The position numbers and the translations under genes were made by a program. Positions 24,601 to 39,600 of a stretch of DNA of 64,000 bases are shown piece by piece. The first letter of the stretch is position 1, and the number at the start of each line of letters is the position of its first letter. This DNA comes from Echinococcus granulosus. Its lineage: Eukaryota > Platyhelminthes > Cestoda > Cyclophyllidea > Taeniidae. The notes under the pieces were generated by a model that was not told the origin of the DNA, made no database searches, and saw nothing but the letters and a program-made list of their open reading frames with translations. The DNA lies in NCBI RefSeq assembly GCF_000524195.1, contig NW_020170387.1, forward strand, positions 131,576 to 195,575. The letters run 5' to 3'.

Positions 24601-27600
24601 GTGTCGTCTGGACGATGGATGAATCCTTTGGGCAACCAACTCATCGGTCAACTGCATCATTCATCCCGCCGTCTGATTGGCTCGAGTATCTCTATATCCT
24701 GGCACGCGCCAACGAGTGAAATTCACATGCACGCAAGCATGCACATACGCGCGCACATACACACACGCGAATGCACAGCCACAATCTCCATCGCCGCGAC
24801 ACACGCACTTTTTCCGATGCCACTTGGGATTAATAACATCTAGTGTGCACACACACACACATTCATTTATGATGGCACTAGGCCGTGGATCTTCATCGAA
24901 AAAACATCGCAAGTCACGTCGTGAGGGGAACTCTACCGAGGAGTCGCCGAAGCCCATCAAATCTCTGATGCAAGTCTTCTGGCGTCGACACTCCTCCTCT
25001 TCTTCCAACAACCCAGAGAAAGTCGCTACTTCGCCACGCACTCGCACACTCTCGCCCAGTCAGTCGCCGTTGAGTCGCAAGACTAGTGCTCCAGCTGTGA
25101 GTTCATTGGAGCAGGCGTTGAGAATCGCCAGGGGCCAGGTAGAGGATGAGGTCGGGGAGATAAGAGAAAAAGGAGAGAGTGCAGCCTATGACCTTACCAG
25201 CGAAGCACTTGCCTATCAATCACCACCACCCGGTAGGTTTCTACCCCGAATTCCCGAACATGGGGAGGGCAACTACTCGGCAACTCAGATGGAACAACTG
25301 AAGGCCTCAGTTGTGCGACGCCCCAACAGTCGATCGGATCGCAGTTCATTTAACTCTGCACCACCAGGAACATACTGGCCTGATGGGGGGACAACTTTAC
25401 AGCCGGTGATATCACACCAGCCGCAACAACAACCTCAACCCCAGCACCACTCACCTGCCTTCGGTCTGGTCGAGCGATTGCCCCGCATTCCACCACTGAG
25501 TCGGCCCACCTCGTCAGTGTTTTTCGGGGGTGCACGAAGCCCGGTGACCAGTTTTTGCGCATCCCCTGCTCGCACCGTCTCCCCCACCCCTTTCTTCCAT
25601 CGACCGCTGCCTCCACCACCACCCCTGGTCGATAGACGCGGGGATAAAATGAGCAAGTCTTTTAACCTTGGCGGCAGTTCTGGCCCCATGTGGCACGCGA
25701 TTCCGCCCAAATCACCCACTGGGGAGATTGAGGTGATCGATACTGCGGTTTATAGCAATGTCAAGATTCCTCTCTTGCGGTGAGCTTCACTTTGTCATTA
25801 CTTAGCTGCTTGAAAGAGCCCTCTTCTCCACAATGCTGTAATTTTGGGTAGTATTTTACTGAATTTGCTTGATTTTGTACCTTTGAGCTTTTTATTCTGC
25901 GTACCAATTTGCTTTCTGGTGGATTTTCATCTATCCAGGTATGTTCACTATTTTGATTTCATCACCCCAATGAGAGTAATGGCTAAAGATTTTAGCCTTG
26001 AGCTATTGACTTCACAGAAAATGTCTCATTAATGTTCAAATCTGAAGTAGCATTTGTGAAGTGTATACGTGTTTGTGACATGATCAAAGGAAGGATAAGT
26101 CGTGGAGAGCAAAAAGTTGACAAGTAAATCTAAAAGGCAGGTGTCGTGACCAAGCTTAAGGTTGAAAAATGGCAGTTCAGTCTGCGTCCGACTGAAGTTT
26201 TCCCGCCTGACAACGTTTCATGGTTATGTAACCCTACTTTTTAGTCATTCTTTTTCATGGTTTGTATTTAAAGGAATGCAGAAGGTTAGATCGGCAACTT
26301 TTGGGCTCCTGCCACTTATCAATGCATAAAACTTCAAAGTTGGGGCGTTTTTCTGTTAAACGTAACATTGCAACGCACGGCTTTTTTCCACCGTTCTATC
26401 TCTTTATTCTTCCCTTTGGGTATCTTGAGTCGTTATTCTTTTTGTTTCAAACCTTTTCTTCGTTTTAAGTAGTTCACTCATTTATGTTTATAACGGTGAG
26501 CGTTAGTTTCATCGGTTAGTTGATGCCAAAGATGACTGTTGATTTACCCTCACCCCACTCCATATATCAGGTTGCTCTTTCTTGATCAAAACCACCATTA
26601 CATCAGTGAAAATACTCTTATTTTTTCTACGATAACTTGGTCAAATTTGCGACCAACTTTTGTTAGTATCATCTTGAAGACCACCTGATTCCCACAATTG
26701 TCTACACAAGCTGATAAAACCTAGTACACCAACATGGAGTCGACGTGATAATTCTTCGACTTGTAGAAATGGATAGCGAAATCAGGAGCAGACATTTTTG
26801 AGTGGTGATTCCGAAAATTTTTACAAAGACGCTTTTAGATCACCCCTACATGGGTCACAAACATGCGCGCATGCGCTCATAAGGGGGAATGGAAGTGTTT
26901 TCGTGAAGACTCGCTATTCACTTTGACTCAATCCTATTTCCTCATGTGAACATAAAAGGAAGGGAAGTTTAGCGTCACTGCGATTTAGGTTATCGGCAGC
27001 CTCGGTGCGATAAGGGATCAGCTAAGACTCTCCTTTTTTACATTGAATGGAACTTTTCGCGTTTTGTGCATTTCCGTTTTGGCGGTCTTCAAGTGAGATA
27101 GCTCCAGGGGTAGAGGTAGGCAGGTGGATCGCCGGTTGCCGGAAATTGAGTGGGAATAACCAGCTCTCCTGCATTGTTAGCTACCTGGCGCTTGCTTCCT
27201 GTTGTGTGTCCTTTTTTTCCATCTTCCCCTTAAATTATGATGTGTGGTGGTTTTTTGAAGCATGCATTATCTTGACTTTCATCGCTCCAGGCATATTTTG
27301 CTTTTAGGCGCAAAGACATCTCTTTAACTGAGCATTTTATCTACTTAAAAGTGCGCTCACGGTTTGCCAAATCATTTTTCCTTTTGTGAGCGCTTACCAA
27401 CTCATTCCAGTGCGTTTTCAGTAGAAGTTCACAAATTTACTGGGTTGAAGAGAAGAATATTCGAGTTTCTTTTACTCTGTTTGTTTTCAATCAAATTCAA
27501 GTATTTTCATGTCATGGAGTTGAATTTTCCCGCTCCAAATCCTATGAATAAAGCAATTGATGCTATCCTTTGTCCTTTTGGGGGAATTCTATTTATCATG

Positions 27601-30600
27601 TCAGCTTCATGTTGGTGTACTAGATTGTATCAGGTTGTGTAGACAATTGTGCGAATCAAGTGGTCTTCGAGATGCTACTAACAAAAATTAGCCGCAAATT
27701 TGACCAAATTATCGTAGAAAAAATAAGGGTATTTTCATAATATTCCTGGAATTACTGTCAATTTCCCTTCTTTTTTTGTAGCTTTTTTTCACAGTGCTGT
27801 AATAAGTTAAAAGGTTACCGAATCAACAAAAAGCGCTCATAATTGTTTATGAGCACTAGTACCCAATGCGTTTATCATCCTCCCTACAGACTTGCCTTCT
27901 TCACTTGCTGTCACTTCAACTACCGAGTGTAGAAACGAGCACCCTAAAACTTGAATGTGCGACCCAGGCGCGTCACCAATACGTGTCGAGCAAATACCAT
28001 GCGTCGGCTAGCCTGCCATTAAAGCTGAGAAACTACAAGGTCATACTTCATTCGTGTGTTCGCATACACACACACATACACACAAAATCTTACAGTGCCA
28101 GTGATCTGACGGTGCTGCCACCATTGTTAGTCCTGGGTTAGTGGGTGAGGAGCCAAGACAGCCTTTACGCTGTGCCCTCAATGATCGCACCATATCGGCT
28201 CTTATGTGCATCGGATGTTCTTTATGATAAGATAGTCTTGTGACTCTAAAGAAAGGCCCACAGGCGTCATTAGCCCTCTGTGATGCTTTTTCATAAAACG
28301 CTGCATAAAATATGGCCTATCAGATGCCTTATGCTGTAGCATTTATCGCTTTCAAATGTCACGGGATAATACTGAAATCGGTATATCGAAAATTTTAGTC
28401 CACTAAACGGGAAATTTGCCCTTAGTAAATCAGCCCTTACTGGCACCCCATTACAACCCAAGTGTCTAATCCACAAATCAAGATTTCAAATCGTAACGTT
28501 CTAGTTAATCCCGAATGTTTAGAAGTATGCTTTTAGCTTCATCAAGATTGGACTAGTGGCGGATCCAATAACGGTGATGTGATCAAAGGCAAACATGCAT
28601 GGCACGAAGACTACAACGAAATGATCCATAAGATTAATTTGAGGAAATATTACATTTTGAAATTGTTTTAGCGTTCTATACAAAGCTTTTATATCTGTAG
28701 AGAAGGATTACAAGGCGAAGACATTTTTGGCTAGTCACCACTGCATTTTGACATCAAAAAGGCCAGTAGTCCTTTTCCATCTCGGTGCTCCTCTTATTCG
28801 CTACCGTGGTGACTCGGTTGTGTCGTAGGTGGGACGTTTGCTGGGATGACACATCTCTCTATTCGACTAAGCAACGCATTAGTATTTGGTCAGCAAGGGG
28901 ATCCATGCTTCATAGTGGTTTCTAGTCCCATGGCTCTCCTTCACCTTTTCATGTTTCGGTACTTTGAATTCCGAGGCTTGCCATAAGCAACGCATTAGTA
29001 AATTACCTCCCACCTACAGAGCTCATCTGGATGGGGGTGAACTGGATTGCATGGGTTATAATTAATTATGGCTAATCTGCAGCCTGTCAAGTCGATCGCA
29101 GAAGTCCGTTGCTTTTCTAATAAAGCTGAATAAACTCCCATGAAGTGAAAACGTCATTGGAAAAGCATACTCTATTGAGTGCAAACAACGAATTATGGAA
29201 AAGATTGACAACTAATTCACTGCACATTGATGCTCAACTTGGGGCTTGGAACCTCTCTCATAGACAATTTCCTTAAGACGCGGCCAGTTTCAAAGTTGTT
29301 CCTTTCTTCCATTGCACACTTTCCCCTTCAGTAGTTGGAACGAACTTCAGCACAGCGCAGATAAGCAAAACTATTTATTTTCGTATGACTTTCCGTTTGA
29401 GTGCTTTTTTTTGAACTCGGCTTCTTAGATCCCCCTTTTCTCTTTCATCATTTTGCAACGAGCTATATGCGTTTCCGGTGGTGAAAAACCGTTTTTGCTG
29501 TTTCGCTTTTGGTAAGACGAAAGGTCATTTGTGAGATGACTTTTTCGATGTTATTTACCGAGGTGAAATTGAATTAATTGATTCCGGTTTGAGGGGTTAT
29601 TTCAGTTCATTTAGATGTCCTCCAGGTAGCGGTGAGAATTCGTTTGAACAAATGTTGTAATTTTTTTTCTTTACTACAGTCCACACAGCGGAGACACCAA
29701 ATTTCGAATTGAGCATGGGACAGCATTTCACACATTCGGAAATACGCTCCCATCTGTGAATTCGGCTTGCGATCTCCTCAAATGCATTTACACAATTTAG
29801 GGTCCATGTATTTTCCCCCTTTGCATATGCCTTTTATTCCTCCTACTTCCACTATTTTCTCATGAGTCTGAGTTTTCGTGCAAATTCAATGCGAATGCAC
29901 GGAGTAGACTCCTTTTAGTCTAGATTTTGATTGTGCTCTACTACTTTACACTTCAAATTCCCGGCTTACCCTCATGCAATGCTAATTGTGTGAGGTTTAG
30001 GTTGTTTTGGGAGACGTGGTGTCAGAAAATCTTTAGTGCTTTGTTTCTGGCAATGCTTTCAATGGTTTTTTTTCACTGCTGGAAGCATTTTGATTTTCGC
30101 TGTTGGTGGGGGAGGAATGAGTTCAGCTAAGTAACCACTAATGACACCCTTTTCAATCCACACATGTGCATTCATTACTTGCCCTGGCGTCAGTAAATTT
30201 GAACAAATGGCTTGCGTTTAATTGCAGCTCCCTTCATGGCACGTGCTGGATATCCCCATTGTATACACACACCCACGCATGCACTCCTTCCAATAGGGAG
30301 CAGATCGCGATGTTGAGGTTCCATTGCCCTTTACGCGCTCAGTAGATAGCGATTACATACAAATAGCTTGATTATTTGATAATAAATGACGTGGAGAGGA
30401 TAGACTTCTAGTTTTCGTGGAACCACACTTCGCACAGTTGGATCTAGTTGTCCAGTTACTTTTGGGGATCAACACTTAGAAGCGTTGAGCTTCTCCATTA
30501 TTTCATGCGGTGAATTACAAACCATTACTCTTATGTAGGCATAGGTCGAATGCACTTTTCTGATGGTGTCACGTTTCCTTCCACTTCCTGCATGACTAAA

Positions 30601-33600
30601 AGCAGTGTTGTGAAGGCTTTGTGCCCGCCCCACTGATCTCACGTGCATACGCCTAAAATTATCGTTCACACACTTTATTTAACATGACTCACCCTTGCTT
30701 TCTCTCTGTGTGTATCAGTTTTCGTGATGGCTTTATCTTTTTGTTGGCTTTTCTGCCACCTCAAATGCAGCTCGCATGAAGGCAATGCCAACTGTGTGTG
30801 CACCGCTAGAAACAGTCTACCCAGTCGGTGGTGTCATTGATTCCACAATCCATGTAGAGTTTATTTCAACAATTGCAAATTCCGATTCTTCAATTTGGCC
30901 TCTTCCAATAAATCGCTTTGACTGTGATGATGATCAGACCTATCCATTTCCAACTTCCCCACCCGTTTTACATCACAGCATCTGTCTACTTTATTCTGGT
31001 TAACACACTTTGAATATACTAATTCGTATTGCATGCCAAATGGGTCCATAACTCCCATTTGATTCACCTGACAAAACTGAGCCCCGCTTTTCAAACGTAG
31101 GTGGAAACTTAACTTTCACCGCTTTTTCGTGTCTACTTCAATCTCTTAGACGGAATGAACATTCTTTGTGTTTATTTGCCTAGGTCTCAGTTGTGCGATT
31201 TACTACTTTGCAAGCTGACTTCAAGGTCATATAGCAACACTTAGGCGAATACGATGCTGTGATAGTTGCGATGCCTCTTGGTATACTGGTGGACTTTCCG
31301 CTGCTATCTTTTTCAGCCTTTTAATAGTCTAAAATGTGCATGCAAGCAACAAAAATTGCCATTTTTTTCTATAAGGATTTCACATGGAATACTACTACGA
31401 TGACCTTTGTGTGGTATTTGTCGAAACAGGGTATTTTGTAATTTACTTTACCTTCTAATAAGCACTGATGGGTATTATCTATTTATTTTCCAAAGCACTC
31501 CGATTGCTCCTTATTCCTGATTTTAGCTCCTCTAGTGTATTGAGTTATTGTGCGATGGACTTTCACTGTTGCACCAACATGCTACTTCTTCCATCTTTCC
31601 CGGCCCTGCCGTCGCTTGTGCAATCTTTTGATAGACGGACCTAGTGCTCTTTGCCACCAACCATGGGCGCCTATATACACCTTCCCCTCTGCAGACATTT
31701 ATTTTCATTCATTGACCCCTATACACGCTCCATCCTTCACCTTCAAGAGTTGAATTGTAATTACCACTGTCTGATAAGATTTACAGGAATGTTTTTAACT
31801 CAACATTTGACTTGTATATCATATGGTAGTAAATCACTACAGGTGCACAAGCTCCTACTTTGACTTCCTCGGCTATACCTCAGTGTGAAGTCTTCCACTT
31901 GATCAGTTGATGCTAAAAAGACATCCATTTTTTTTCCTCCAGTAGGATATTTTCTTCACATCGTTTGTGTGTACATGTCTACTGGTCTGCATTCCACCTG
32001 CCTCAAACTACAGATCTGTTGCAATCCCAACAGCAAGATGCTAATTAACGCTAAAACTTTGCCTTCACCAAATTAAAGTACAAAAAGTCTCAAACTCTGC
32101 TACTTCTTGTGCTTTGTTACTTGCATTATTTGCAAGTTACATCGGAGAAGTTGACTCAGATTAAAAAGGGTATTCAAATTATCCCCTGTGATTGATTGCA
32201 ACTCTACCTTGTCAATTAGTATGTTTATTATTGGAAAGAAAGAAAGCGAGAAATTTGTAGTATCATCTACTTATCTTAAGAAACCAGTTCGAGCACTTTC
32301 ACTTTTGGCCGGATATTTAATCACGGCCGCTAATACTAATATTCAAATCTGACGTCTTAATGAACAGCAACCGGTGCAATTCGAATATGCTAATTTGCAT
32401 TCCATTTCACGATAGACTAGAAGACTCACATTTAAGACGATTCCTTTTAAGTGACGCGACCATTGGCATTATCGCCAAAAAATGTTTTAATTAAAGGAGA
32501 ATAAACACCTTAAAGTTGACATTTGAGTACCTTCTTCCTAATTTGTGTGCACCCAATTCCTCATCAGCTTGGTTCCTTTTACTTTTTTTTACCAATTCAT
32601 TGTCCTCGCTCATCACTATGATTTCCAACAAAACCCGACTCATTGCCGATGGTCCTTTGGGTAGAGTTATGCCATGCTACGATGATAATTGGGCTATCGG
32701 CAACTAAGAGTGAAGCAACTGGCTGTCATTGCGGTAACTGATTAAAGAAAGCGTTTTCTGTTATTCTCCAGTTCATCGTATCGTTCACCCTAAACACTTT
32801 TAATTCCTAACAGCTTGTTCGTAATATTGAAACTGGACCGTGTGTAGTCGATTTCTCCCATCACAGAATGGCCTCGCCACCAGCTGGGAGCGGTTCGTCA
32901 ACGGGTCACTCGCCGTTGGCACACACCGGGGGATCAATGCGGGTGCATTCACAGTCGCCTCCACCACCAACAACACAGCCGCAGTTAGTGGCACGGGATA
33001 ACCGGCAGCGTCAGCAGCAGGCACCCCTCGCTCACACCTCCTCCTCCCCCGGCCTCGAGCGGCGTCGCAACTTCAGCCCCCGCCAACTAACCACCGCTAC
33101 TACTACTGCCGCTACAACTGCCGCCTCCTCTTCGCACAGTGCCTCTCCTACCCTTTCCAACAGCCCCAGTAAGTTGTGCTCCCTTTTTAAAGGTTCCCTT
33201 TTCTTGTACATCGAGAGACCACAAAAAACCCACTTTGAAATATATCTGATTTGGATGCCTTGTTGATAACAACTGCCTCCTAATATTGAAGGCATAGAGG
33301 CACTTTGTACTTTTAATGTCTCTTCAAATCGAAAGAAAGTAAAATCGCTTGTTAGTGTTTGGGTTACTATTGTATCGAATTGCTATATCCATCTACTAAA
33401 AGTTCTAGCGCTCCGTCCTAGTGATGAAGGTAGACGGAGACGCTTTTAAGTCTTTTCAGTCGGTTTTAATCATCAACCTCATTGAAACCGAATGCGCTAC
33501 GAACTCTGTGACTTGAATTCGATTTATAGATGCTTTTTTCCTTATCAAATCGGGTAGAAAAGGCCAATCTCTCTATTATCCATTAAGTGATCAAACAGAC

Positions 33601-36600
33601 GGAAATGTTTGTTTTGGCAGGAGTGAAATAGAGATTCTTACAAGATCCCTTTTTCAATAACTTAAAAATCTTGAAACTCAAAGACGCAGAAAAGTTGTTC
33701 CACTTTCTCGTTGTTAGCTTCTCATTAATGTTTCGCCTACATTTTTACTTCGTCCGATTTGTGTTTGAAGATTAACTTTTCATTAATCTACTGTTGAGAT
33801 AATGTGTTTGCACTACAAATGGCATACGTTTACGTCCTAATTCGCCTTCCCTCCCATGACCACTCGTCATCGATTGTCGCCTTGACACAAAGAAAGCGTG
33901 ACAGCTGCTCCATGGCCTTCCTAAATGCATGGAATAATGTCCCACGTCCTTTCATTTCATGCCCGTGTCAATACAATCGTTCAGGCGTCTTTTTGCTTGT
34001 ATCTCCGACGCCAAAAGTATTCATGTCAGAGCAGGGTAAAATGTCCAAACAATTCACGTAGACGGGTGTGGGTGGCGCTGCATTACGCATTCAAGCTTCT
34101 TCATCAAATTTGATCGACACCTTTCACTTGTGGCAGTCTTCACGCTATAGTGTGCCCTGTGGACTAACAACAGCAAAAAGATGGCACAAGAACTCATTGT
34201 AGCAGTCGTGTTTTTCCGTCTTATTGGTATTTATACCTACAAACTTATTTCTCGCTGGCAGTGCTCTGTGTAAGCCATTTCTGTCGTTGGATCCAAATTA
34301 ATCTAGTACTTAGAATTACTCTTCTTCAATAAACAACTAAAAGTATATGCATTTATGGTGAAATAAAGTATTAATTCTGGAATGCATTAGTAGATGATGC
34401 TCTTCTAAAACTCTCCCATGAATATCGCCACTAACCGTTCTGATTCATTGACCTAAGTAGTTGTGCTCAGCGCAACCTGATCCATCTGGCTTTTTATAAA
34501 GTCATCTCTCGAAACAAACATCAAACAACTTAAAGTCATTAAACAGCTATCTCTGATGCTGGTTGACACTTTTAAAAGTTTGCATATCCCCTGTGGGATT
34601 TTCTGCTTCCATCCATAAATGAGCGTTTGTGCTGTGCATAATAAGTGAATAACCGAACTTTCAAAAAGTTTGTTCTTTTTACTAATGTTGATGATTTGTC
34701 TAAATGAAAAACAACCGCATAGCTGCGCAAGGATAATGTCTCATTTTCTTTGATTCCATTTGGTCGTTTGAAATATGGGGTTAAAAGTCGTGTATTTGCT
34801 ATTTAAAATCACCTAACCCTTTCTTACCTCGGTAATTACTCTCCTTTTTTACCTTGGTCACCGTTTTGAATCTACTAATCAGATCGAATTACTTTCACCT
34901 CGACTCCTACGGGGAGAAGCTACTTACTCTTAGAGCAATGAAATAGATCTGGCGCTTGGTTGAATCATTTTTTCAATTCTTCCTACCTGCAGAAGTATTT
35001 TGCAATGCTACCTCCTGTCAGAATGCTAACGTGGTGCACAAAACTGGCAGATCGACCCTTCTTTACATGTCTTTTATTTTTCCGCCATTCTTTGTGCACC
35101 AAAAGCGGACTTTTGCCGTCGATCTAGCTGCCATTCTTACCCTGTTTTCGCTCTTCTGAAATGGATAACTTGAAGGATAGGTTTGTGGGTACCTTTTGAC
35201 TACCACCTATCTTGACAGTGCCTGGTAAAACCCCCTGATTAGTGAATGATTTCGCACTGCTGGTGTGCGATTCACTGGTAATGTGATTGCGATTTGGCAC
35301 CGGCATTGGTATGAAATTTTCGTCGTGAATGCCTCCTCCCTTTCTTCTCTTCTTTGTTTCTACCCGTCACATGCCTTCTGTTTACACTGCAGCGCTTAGA
35401 ACAATTTAATTTTGGGAAATTGACTTGAAACACCTTTTAATATGTGGTGAAATCTGGTAGCCTTCCTGGAAATAGGGTAATATTTCATGCGATTAAAGCT
35501 AACCTTGGATAGAATGGTAATTAATAAGTATTGTACAGACGTGTGGGCTTTTATCTTCGTGAGAGTATGATTTCGACGGACTAGCACCTCGACCATTTAC
35601 GGCGACCAGTTTAACCTTTTGCAGAAGTGTTCAACTCCCAACTTCAAATCACTTCTCACCCTTCAGTCTGCTTTCCCACAAAAAATCTCATCCCATCTGA
35701 TTGTGAATGCTCCCCTTGTTTAATTGGGACAGGATTAACAATGAATGATGTTACATTGGTTAAATAAACGACAAACAATTTTGTATCAAGTGGTCCAGTT
35801 CATGTACCGATTCGTGCACAGTGCATTGAGTAGCGGTTCTTCTTGAATGCAGTGTGAGGCTTCTACTAGCTTCGGCGCAATTCTCTGACGTCATTGCTAC
35901 TACGCCAATTGTATCGGATTGCAATGTTAATGTATTATTTGTATTTGTATTTGTATTTTGTACTTTTTAATTTGCCAAATACTTGAATAGATTAGATATT
36001 TGCTGGCATAGTTTGCTACTCCTTGCCTTTTTTTTTCTTCTAAACGAACTGATGGTGCAAATTCATGTGTGCGTTACCCTATTAACTGATAAGACATATC
36101 GACTGAAAATAACTGGAGATTGGTACTGTGTGATGAATCTAGCTTGAGTCCTTACTTTATCTTATCTAGTTTTCACAAATTTTCGCCTATACTTTTGCAT
36201 ACAACTTATTTTAGGACCTTTTTGAGGACGCGAATCAGTGCTTAGTTAAGGTGGTTATCGAATAAACATTTGCACGAGTGTGTTAACCTGCATTAACTGT
36301 CTCTACTAAAGCAAATGTTCACTCCGATTGAAGGTTTATCTCCATAACTTGAAAATACCTTGCTCAACCCGTGAAAATGGTTTTTTCCTGCAATTACCTG
36401 ACTACTTTGTAACAACAAGCTAGGCGATAGCAACATGTTTGTACGTGCATCCTACACATTCCATTCGACTTGCAAATAGGTGTTCTCCGTCAACAGTCAA
36501 CTATGTTGCTACCCGGCCATGTGTGGATCTTGGTAGGTACAGATTTTTCTCTGTAAAAGAGTTCTGTCTTTGAGTTGCATCCCAATCTCCAAGGTTACAC

Positions 36601-39600
36601 ACAAATAAACCCAAACAGTATGCTACATCAAAACTACTTTCCTGCATAAATGGCTAGTGTGCGCATACTCAGCGTTCAACACTACCGACGAGTTTCAGAT
36701 TGTTCACTTATCACTTGCTAACATGTTGCATAATCCGTTTCTGGATAAACTTGTTTCAACTTTCTTATATACTAATCCTCACTCCCCTGTTTTCTACAAA
36801 ATAGATTTGAAGGGACTAGCTTTGCGTTTTGGTGATTTTGAAAGGCGAAATTTAGTAGAAGATCTGGGAATATGGCTAGACTTAATTCGGGTCCTGTGTC
36901 CTTAATTCAACTGATTTATACCTGCAAGGTAGTTAGGTAGTTTGCTTTGATGATGCAGAACTCCGAGGACCATTTTCTTGCGGCGAATGTACTTTCTTAA
37001 ATCATATTTTAGTTGTCTATGTTCATTTTGCCTTTCATTACAAAAGCCATCAGGATTTACGATTGACCTCATTGAAACCTACCTACACTACATACATAGC
37101 ATTTAAGTAGATGAAGCAATGTCTCATGATTTTCGGGGTTTCCCTGCATGAATCCCAATAACCTCCATTAGAAAATATCTCTACAATCCAAACAACGTCC
37201 TTGGTTCTCTTTAATCTGGTGCTCTAAGTTATCTAGAGCACCAATTGTTTCCATTGTTCTGCCATTTCCCATTGGCATTACGCCTGATTAATGCCTCACC
37301 TTGCATTATGAAGCAGTCATGGTACTTTACGCGGTAAGATTTACGGGGAACACACACGGGCATGCGATCAAAAGGGTGGGTCCTGGCGAACTCACTTTTC
37401 CTTATTTCTGTTTAATTGTGGCCACAATGTGGATTTTTTATGGCCCCCTTTTTTATTTTTAAGCATACCTCCTGCAACTTTCATTTTATAGGAATTTTTG
37501 CCTGATGGGGATCTTGCACACCGCTCATAAACACCCCCTTGTCGTCGTTCATACTCACTAACGAAAGGGGATGCGGGCGAATAAAAAGAAACCCAAACTG
37601 CTGTCCTAGAAGCTTCCTCTTTGAGCCACTCACAGGATTAAGACTTCCTTTTTTTCAACCTTGATTGCTTCCAATGGATTGGTCTTGATTTTGTACGATC
37701 GAGCGAAGGGGTAAGGCAAAACGAGATCTGGGAAGTGGAGATGGTAAGCAGGTAATCAGCGTTATTTTGTTACAGAAATGGGTCTTAGTCACACCCTTCG
37801 GGTGTACAAATGTAGGCGTGTGTATCTGTCTGCACGAGCGTTCAGAAACCGCCACGAAAATGCCAGCGTTCTCCACACGGTAACTTTTCAACGCACATGC
37901 GTGCACACTTGCCTCGTATTCGGGCTGCAGTGTCGTCGTGTTGACGAACGGACGGAGGGGCTAGCAAATTCGAGTGACTAATCTCCCCCAATCTTCTCCG
38001 ATTATCACTTTTGTTTGCTGTGTAAGTGAATTATTGGGGCTACGTTTGGTCTGACCGCCGTGAAGATAAAGTACTTATCAAAATTCCTTCTCATGGCGCT
38101 TTGGAGGCTGATCACATTTCAGTCTATTACCAGGCAACTTATTTTTCACTTTAGAGAATTGTTACTATTTTACCGTCTAATTGGTAAAGACAGGTAGAAT
38201 AGGAGCAATCCAACATTGAGGTTCAGTTTGTGACTTCTTAGCTGTAGCTAGTGTTACTTCTTAAACATCCTCAAAGACGTTGGAGACCGAATCACTACCG
38301 CCTGATTAACCTGGCTAGATGATATTTGACGTGTATTGTGGCCAGGACACGCAGAGCGGGTTTACCATGCGCCTCACAGATGGCGTGGCCTGGTTTCAGT
38401 CTTCCTTCGCCCCTCCTCCCTCACACACACACACATGCACACCCTGGTGCATTTCCTTTGGGTCATCTTTTACAGGCATGAATCATGGATTAGTTATTTT
38501 TAGTAAGTGTGGTGTTGGTGTCGATGCCGCTGGAGAGAGAGGAAGGGAAGGAGGGGCGGGCTGACGAGTAGCGTTCAGGTCTAGCCCGCACCATCAACAT
38601 CTACACAACGCACACACGACCCCCTTGTGGGTCCACATCGGGGACTTTTGGCAAAGCGGAGGCGGGTGGGGGAGGGAGGAATGGCGCGGAAACGGCGAGT
38701 CGTTTGTTGCTCGTGTGGCCCTACCTAAATCGTATGAGTCATATGCTCCCTCCTCTCTCCCCTTTCTACCCTACATCGCTGTAATAAAAAGTGATGTTGC
38801 TACTCCCCTACGTAGCAGATTGACATGCCAACTCCCGTTCATTTATCTTCGCACACAACTTTGATAACTGAACCCAGAGTTGCCCCTCGCTGATGGGTAG
38901 TAAGTGTTTGTGATCGCTCCCGGGCTCCTGGCGGCACCTGTTGTAGCGTTTCTGCAAAATTATCTTGCTTTATCCTTCGTGAGCATGCCCTCATTCTACA
39001 TCAATGGTGAGGAATTGAGGTCTTTGTCCCCGGTTTGGGGTTTTGCAAGAGGTGGGGCATTCTGTATATCTTTTGTTGTTAAACTAAACATATCCGTTTG
39101 TGACACGATTTGGCGCATATAGTTACCATAATCTCGCACACACGTCACAGTTATTACGCCGAGCTCAGATAATACAAGCAAAGCTGGCAGCAAACGTGGT
39201 CACATTCAAATTGAAATGTAAAATAAGAGTTGATTGGTCTCTTTTCAAAAAAAGCTCTTCCTTGGACTTGGGTCTCGTTATTTGCAGCTCTCGCCCCCAA
39301 TGTAATTGCACAGCCGACTAGAAATGTCTCTTTCGACGTTTCATCTTGGCTCATTATTGTGCTTTTCTAGTCCTATTCGATAAGCTCACGTGTGTGTGCG
39401 TGTGTGACCATCTAGCACAATTACCTCCGTTTCCGAAATCCAGATCACACTAACTTATGATTGCGCTAGTAGTGGGAAGCGTAAGAGTCCCGTACCAGGC
39501 CCGGGGGGATGTTTTCACAACACATTTATGGACCTACTACTCATGACCTACATTTGGGCCGAGGTATGATATATACGTTGAGTCGTAGTCATTGCCATGG

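Larger units (their letters stand above)
25780..32866 (+). other. Intron of adapter gene, mostly featureless
   Basis: AT-rich intron between E4 and E5. It holds a CA-rich microsatellite (28065-28084), a 17-base direct repeat (28868-28884 and 28984-29000) and one small candidate cassette exon (30771-30827). The open frame at 27866-28141 has an acceptor-like start but the wrong phase for this gene. Confidence 0.55.

Noticed and set aside
24661..25047. 128-codon minus-strand frame
   Set aside because: It is antisense to exon E4 and a CA/TG repeat; Cys/Val-rich repetition comes from the repeat.
27866..28141. Acceptor-like site followed by an open frame in the adapter intron
   Set aside because: It is phase 0, but the flanking adapter exons need phase 2; the phase-2 reading has an early stop.
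38540..38700. GC-box-rich patch as a further internal promoter
   Set aside because: GC-rich boxes are present but no open frame or first exon with suitable phase follows before E6, so there is nothing to promote.
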